Source of the DNA: Caldifarciminota bacterium
GTDB lineage: Bacteria > Hydrothermota > UBA3073 > NMUJ01
DNA length: 7,828 nucleotides
Assembly: GCA_021158725.1 (NCBI GenBank)
Contig: JAGGUB010000055.1
Location: 1 to 7,828, forward strand
Reading direction: 5' to 3'
Shown here: in pieces, positions 6,438 through 7,828 of the stretch
Layout: each line of letters starts with the position of its first letter
Numbering within the stretch: the first letter of the stretch is position 1
Position numbers and translations under genes: made by a program
Notes under the pieces: generated by a model
Databases searched by the model: none
The model's input: the letters and a program-made list of their open reading frames with translations, nothing else
What the model was told of the DNA's origin: nothing

Positions 6438-7649
6438 ATGAATTGTATGGATGTATGGGATAAGATTGTCGCACACACAGAGGAGATCATTTTACCTGAA
6501 GAGCTTAAGGAGCGGCTTGCACGTGGTAAACCGCTACGTGTGAAGTTGGGTATCGATCCCACTGCACCTGACGTACATCTGGGGTGGGCAACAGTGTTGT
6601 GGAAGTTGCGTCAATTTCAGGAGCTGGGTCATACAGCGGTGTTGATTGTGGGTGACTTCACTGCTAAGATAGGCGACCCGTCAGGGCAGTCGAAGACCAG
6701 ACCGCAGTTGAGTGACGAGCAGATAAGGGAGAACATGAGACATTACCAGGAACAGATATTTAAAATATTGATACCTGAGTATACGGAGTTCAGATACAAC
6801 AGTGAATGGCTGTCACAGATGAGGTTGGACGACCTGATAAGGCTTGCATCTAAGGTGACGGTGGCACAGCTGCTGGTGAGGGAGGACTTTAACACACGTT
6901 ACAGGGAGGGTACCCCCATAGCGTTACATGAGTTCCTGTATCCGGTGATACAGGGGTATGATTCGGTGATGGTGAAAGCGGATGTGGAGATTGGTGGTAG
7001 GGATCAGAAGTTCAATTTCCTGCTGGCACGTGAGTTACAGCGATATTATGGGCAGGAGCCGGAGGTGTTGGTGTTGATGCCGTTGCTGTTGGGTACGGAT
7101 GGTGTACGTAAGATGAGCCAGAGCTTGGGTAATTACATAGGGATAAGTGAGCCACCAGATGAGATGTATGGTAAGATAATGTCGATACCGGATGAACTTA
7201 TACCACATTATTATGAGCTGGTGTTACGTTATCCAAAGGATGAGGTTAACAAAATAGCGGGGGTGATCAAATCGGGTAAGGTTAACCCACGTGATTTGAA
7301 GGCTAAGCTGGCGTGGGAGGTGGTTAAGTTATATCACTCAGAAGATGCAGCTGATAAAGCAGCGGATAGGTTCGACCGCATATTCAGTAAGCGTGAGCTA
7401 CCGGAGGAGATGCCCACCTTTAAGCTACCCGCACGTAAGATGCGTATTGTGGATATAATCCACGAGATAGGGTACAGTGGGTCGAGGAGCGAAGCTAAGC
7501 GGTTGATACGGCAGGGTGGGGTTAAGGTCAACGGTAAGGTGGTGGATGATGTGGAGCAGGAGATAGATCTACAAGCTGGGGTGGTGTTGAAGGTGGGTAA
7601 ACGCAAGTTTGCACGTGTGGTGTATGGGGGAGATACTACCAGTAGATAA
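6438..7649 (+). CDS. tyrS: Tyrosyl-tRNA synthetase (TyrZ/type 2 family)
   Basis: A 403-residue cytoplasmic class I synthetase that charges tRNA-Tyr using ATP; length is usual for the type 2 (TyrZ-like) branch. In order: the nucleotide-binding fold with GIDPTAPDVHLGW (H47-L-G-W50 in place of HxGH); GDFTAKIGDPSG near 72-83; RYNSEWL near 119-125; the tyrosine-binding pattern Y168-x3-Q172-x2-D175; GGRDQKFN near 187-193; the KMSKS-type loop as K225-M-S-Q-S229 followed by LGNYIG; an alpha-helical anticodon-binding region; and a C-terminal S4 RNA-binding domain at ~335-395 (SRSEAKRLIRQGGVKVNG). The first usable start, ATG 6438, is 5 nt past the tRNA; ATG 6447, three codons on, is an alternative. Neither has a Shine-Dalgarno. 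The reading frame stays open back to a TTG at 6375, but that lies in the tRNA and is not credible. It is followed by an overlapping GNAT gene. Both signature motifs deviate, and residues ~88-188 switch to AGR arginine codons, although the protein looks complete and functional. Confidence 0.95.
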   Translation: MNCMDVWDKIVAHTEEIILPEELKERLARGKPLRVKLGIDPTAPDVHLGWATVLWKLRQFQELGHTAVLIVGDFTAKIGDPSGQSKTRPQLSDEQIRENMRHYQEQIFKILIPEYTEFRYNSEWLSQMRLDDLIRLASKVTVAQLLVREDFNTRYREGTPIALHEFLYPVIQGYDSVMVKADVEIGGRDQKFNFLLARELQRYYGQEPEVLVLMPLLLGTDGVRKMSQSLGNYIGISEPPDEMYGKIMSIPDELIPHYYELVLRYPKDEVNKIAGVIKSGKVNPRDLKAKLAWEVVKLYHSEDAADKAADRFDRIFSKRELPEEMPTFKLPARKMRIVDIIHEIGYSGSRSEAKRLIRQGGVKVNGKVVDDVEQEIDLQAGVVLKVGKRKFARVVYGGDTTSR

Positions 7650-7828
7650 GCAAGATATTGATGAGATAACACGTCTGTTGAGGGAGACACTCATATTTGA
7701 CGAAATTAGCATACCATTGGTATACGAGAAGATATGGGAGGATGGGGATTATAAGCCTGAGCTTACACTCAAGTACGTGGAGGGTGGTAGGATTGTTGGT
7801 ATGATAATGGGTGTGAAGCGTGACACGA
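7624..7828 (+). CDS. GNAT-family N-acetyltransferase, N-terminal part (runs off the window)
   Basis: An open frame starts at ATG 7624, overlaps the last 26 bases of tyrS in another frame, and stays open to the window edge: 68 complete codons. The translation opens MGEILPVDKQDIDEI and includes FDEISIPLVYEKIWEDGDY, then LKYVEGGRIVGMIMGVKRD. That is the pattern of a GNAT N-terminus: strand 1 and helix 1, a substrate-loop region, then paired strands with a hydrophobic GxIVGxxxGV-like turn. GNAT enzymes move an acetyl group from acetyl-CoA to an amine; the acceptor here is unknown and the CoA-binding signature lies beyond the window. The overlap suggests co-transcription and possible coupling with tyrS. 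No good Shine-Dalgarno precedes ATG 7624; GTG 7615 and TTG 7609 in the same frame are possible alternatives. The family call is by pattern only. Confidence 0.65.
   Translation, partial: MGEILPVDKQDIDEITRLLRETLIFDEISIPLVYEKIWEDGDYKPELTLKYVEGGRIVGMIMGVKRDT

Noticed and set aside
7334..7690. 118-codon minus-strand open frame opposite the end of tyrS.
   Set aside because: It is antisense to the conserved S4 domain of TyrS and to the GNAT start, is Ser/Thr/Leu-rich low-information sequence, and shows no ribosome binding site or recognisable motif.

Overview
The window reads as a piece of a bacterial chromosome from the FCB superphylum or a neighbouring deep-branching candidate phylum such as WOR-3, Hydrothermae, KSB1, Marinimicrobia or Zixibacteria. 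The assignment is an inference from gene style. There is a TonB-dependent receptor with an N-terminal carboxypeptidase-regulatory-like domain. Next to it is a ~1050-residue secreted beta-rich protein ending in a FlgD-like/type A sorting-like domain. The tyrosyl-tRNA synthetase is of the TyrZ/'type 2' kind. No ribosomal RNA or other strong taxonomic marker is present, so the phylum stays open.

Layout: bases 1-72 are a short non-coding tail with a degenerate 7-bp tandem repeat. Bases 73-6240 hold a two-gene minus-strand operon, transcribed right to left: first the TonB-dependent outer-membrane receptor (3244-6240), then, after a 9-bp gap, the large secreted protein (73-3234). The Shine-Dalgarno of the second gene directly abuts the receptor's stop codon, so the pair is probably translationally coupled. 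Bases 6241-6359 are a compact divergent control region with one promoter candidate facing each way. Bases 6360-7828 hold a plus-strand unit: tRNA-Met(CAU), tyrS, and the start of a GNAT-family acetyltransferase that overlaps the end of tyrS and runs off the window.

The left operon looks like a cell-envelope module: a beta-barrel uptake receptor in the outer membrane plus an exported surface or periplasmic partner. It resembles SusC/SusD in gene order, but the partner has no lipobox and is not SusD. The right unit is a translation module. Its most striking property is that the tyrS start codon lies 5 nt after the tRNA 3' end with no Shine-Dalgarno, so tRNA maturation would release an essentially leaderless synthetase mRNA. 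TyrS also carries variants of both class I signature motifs (HLGW and KMSQS) and an internal stretch where arginine codon choice switches from CGN to AGR. Nothing in the window looks like a mobile element, CRISPR array or defence system.
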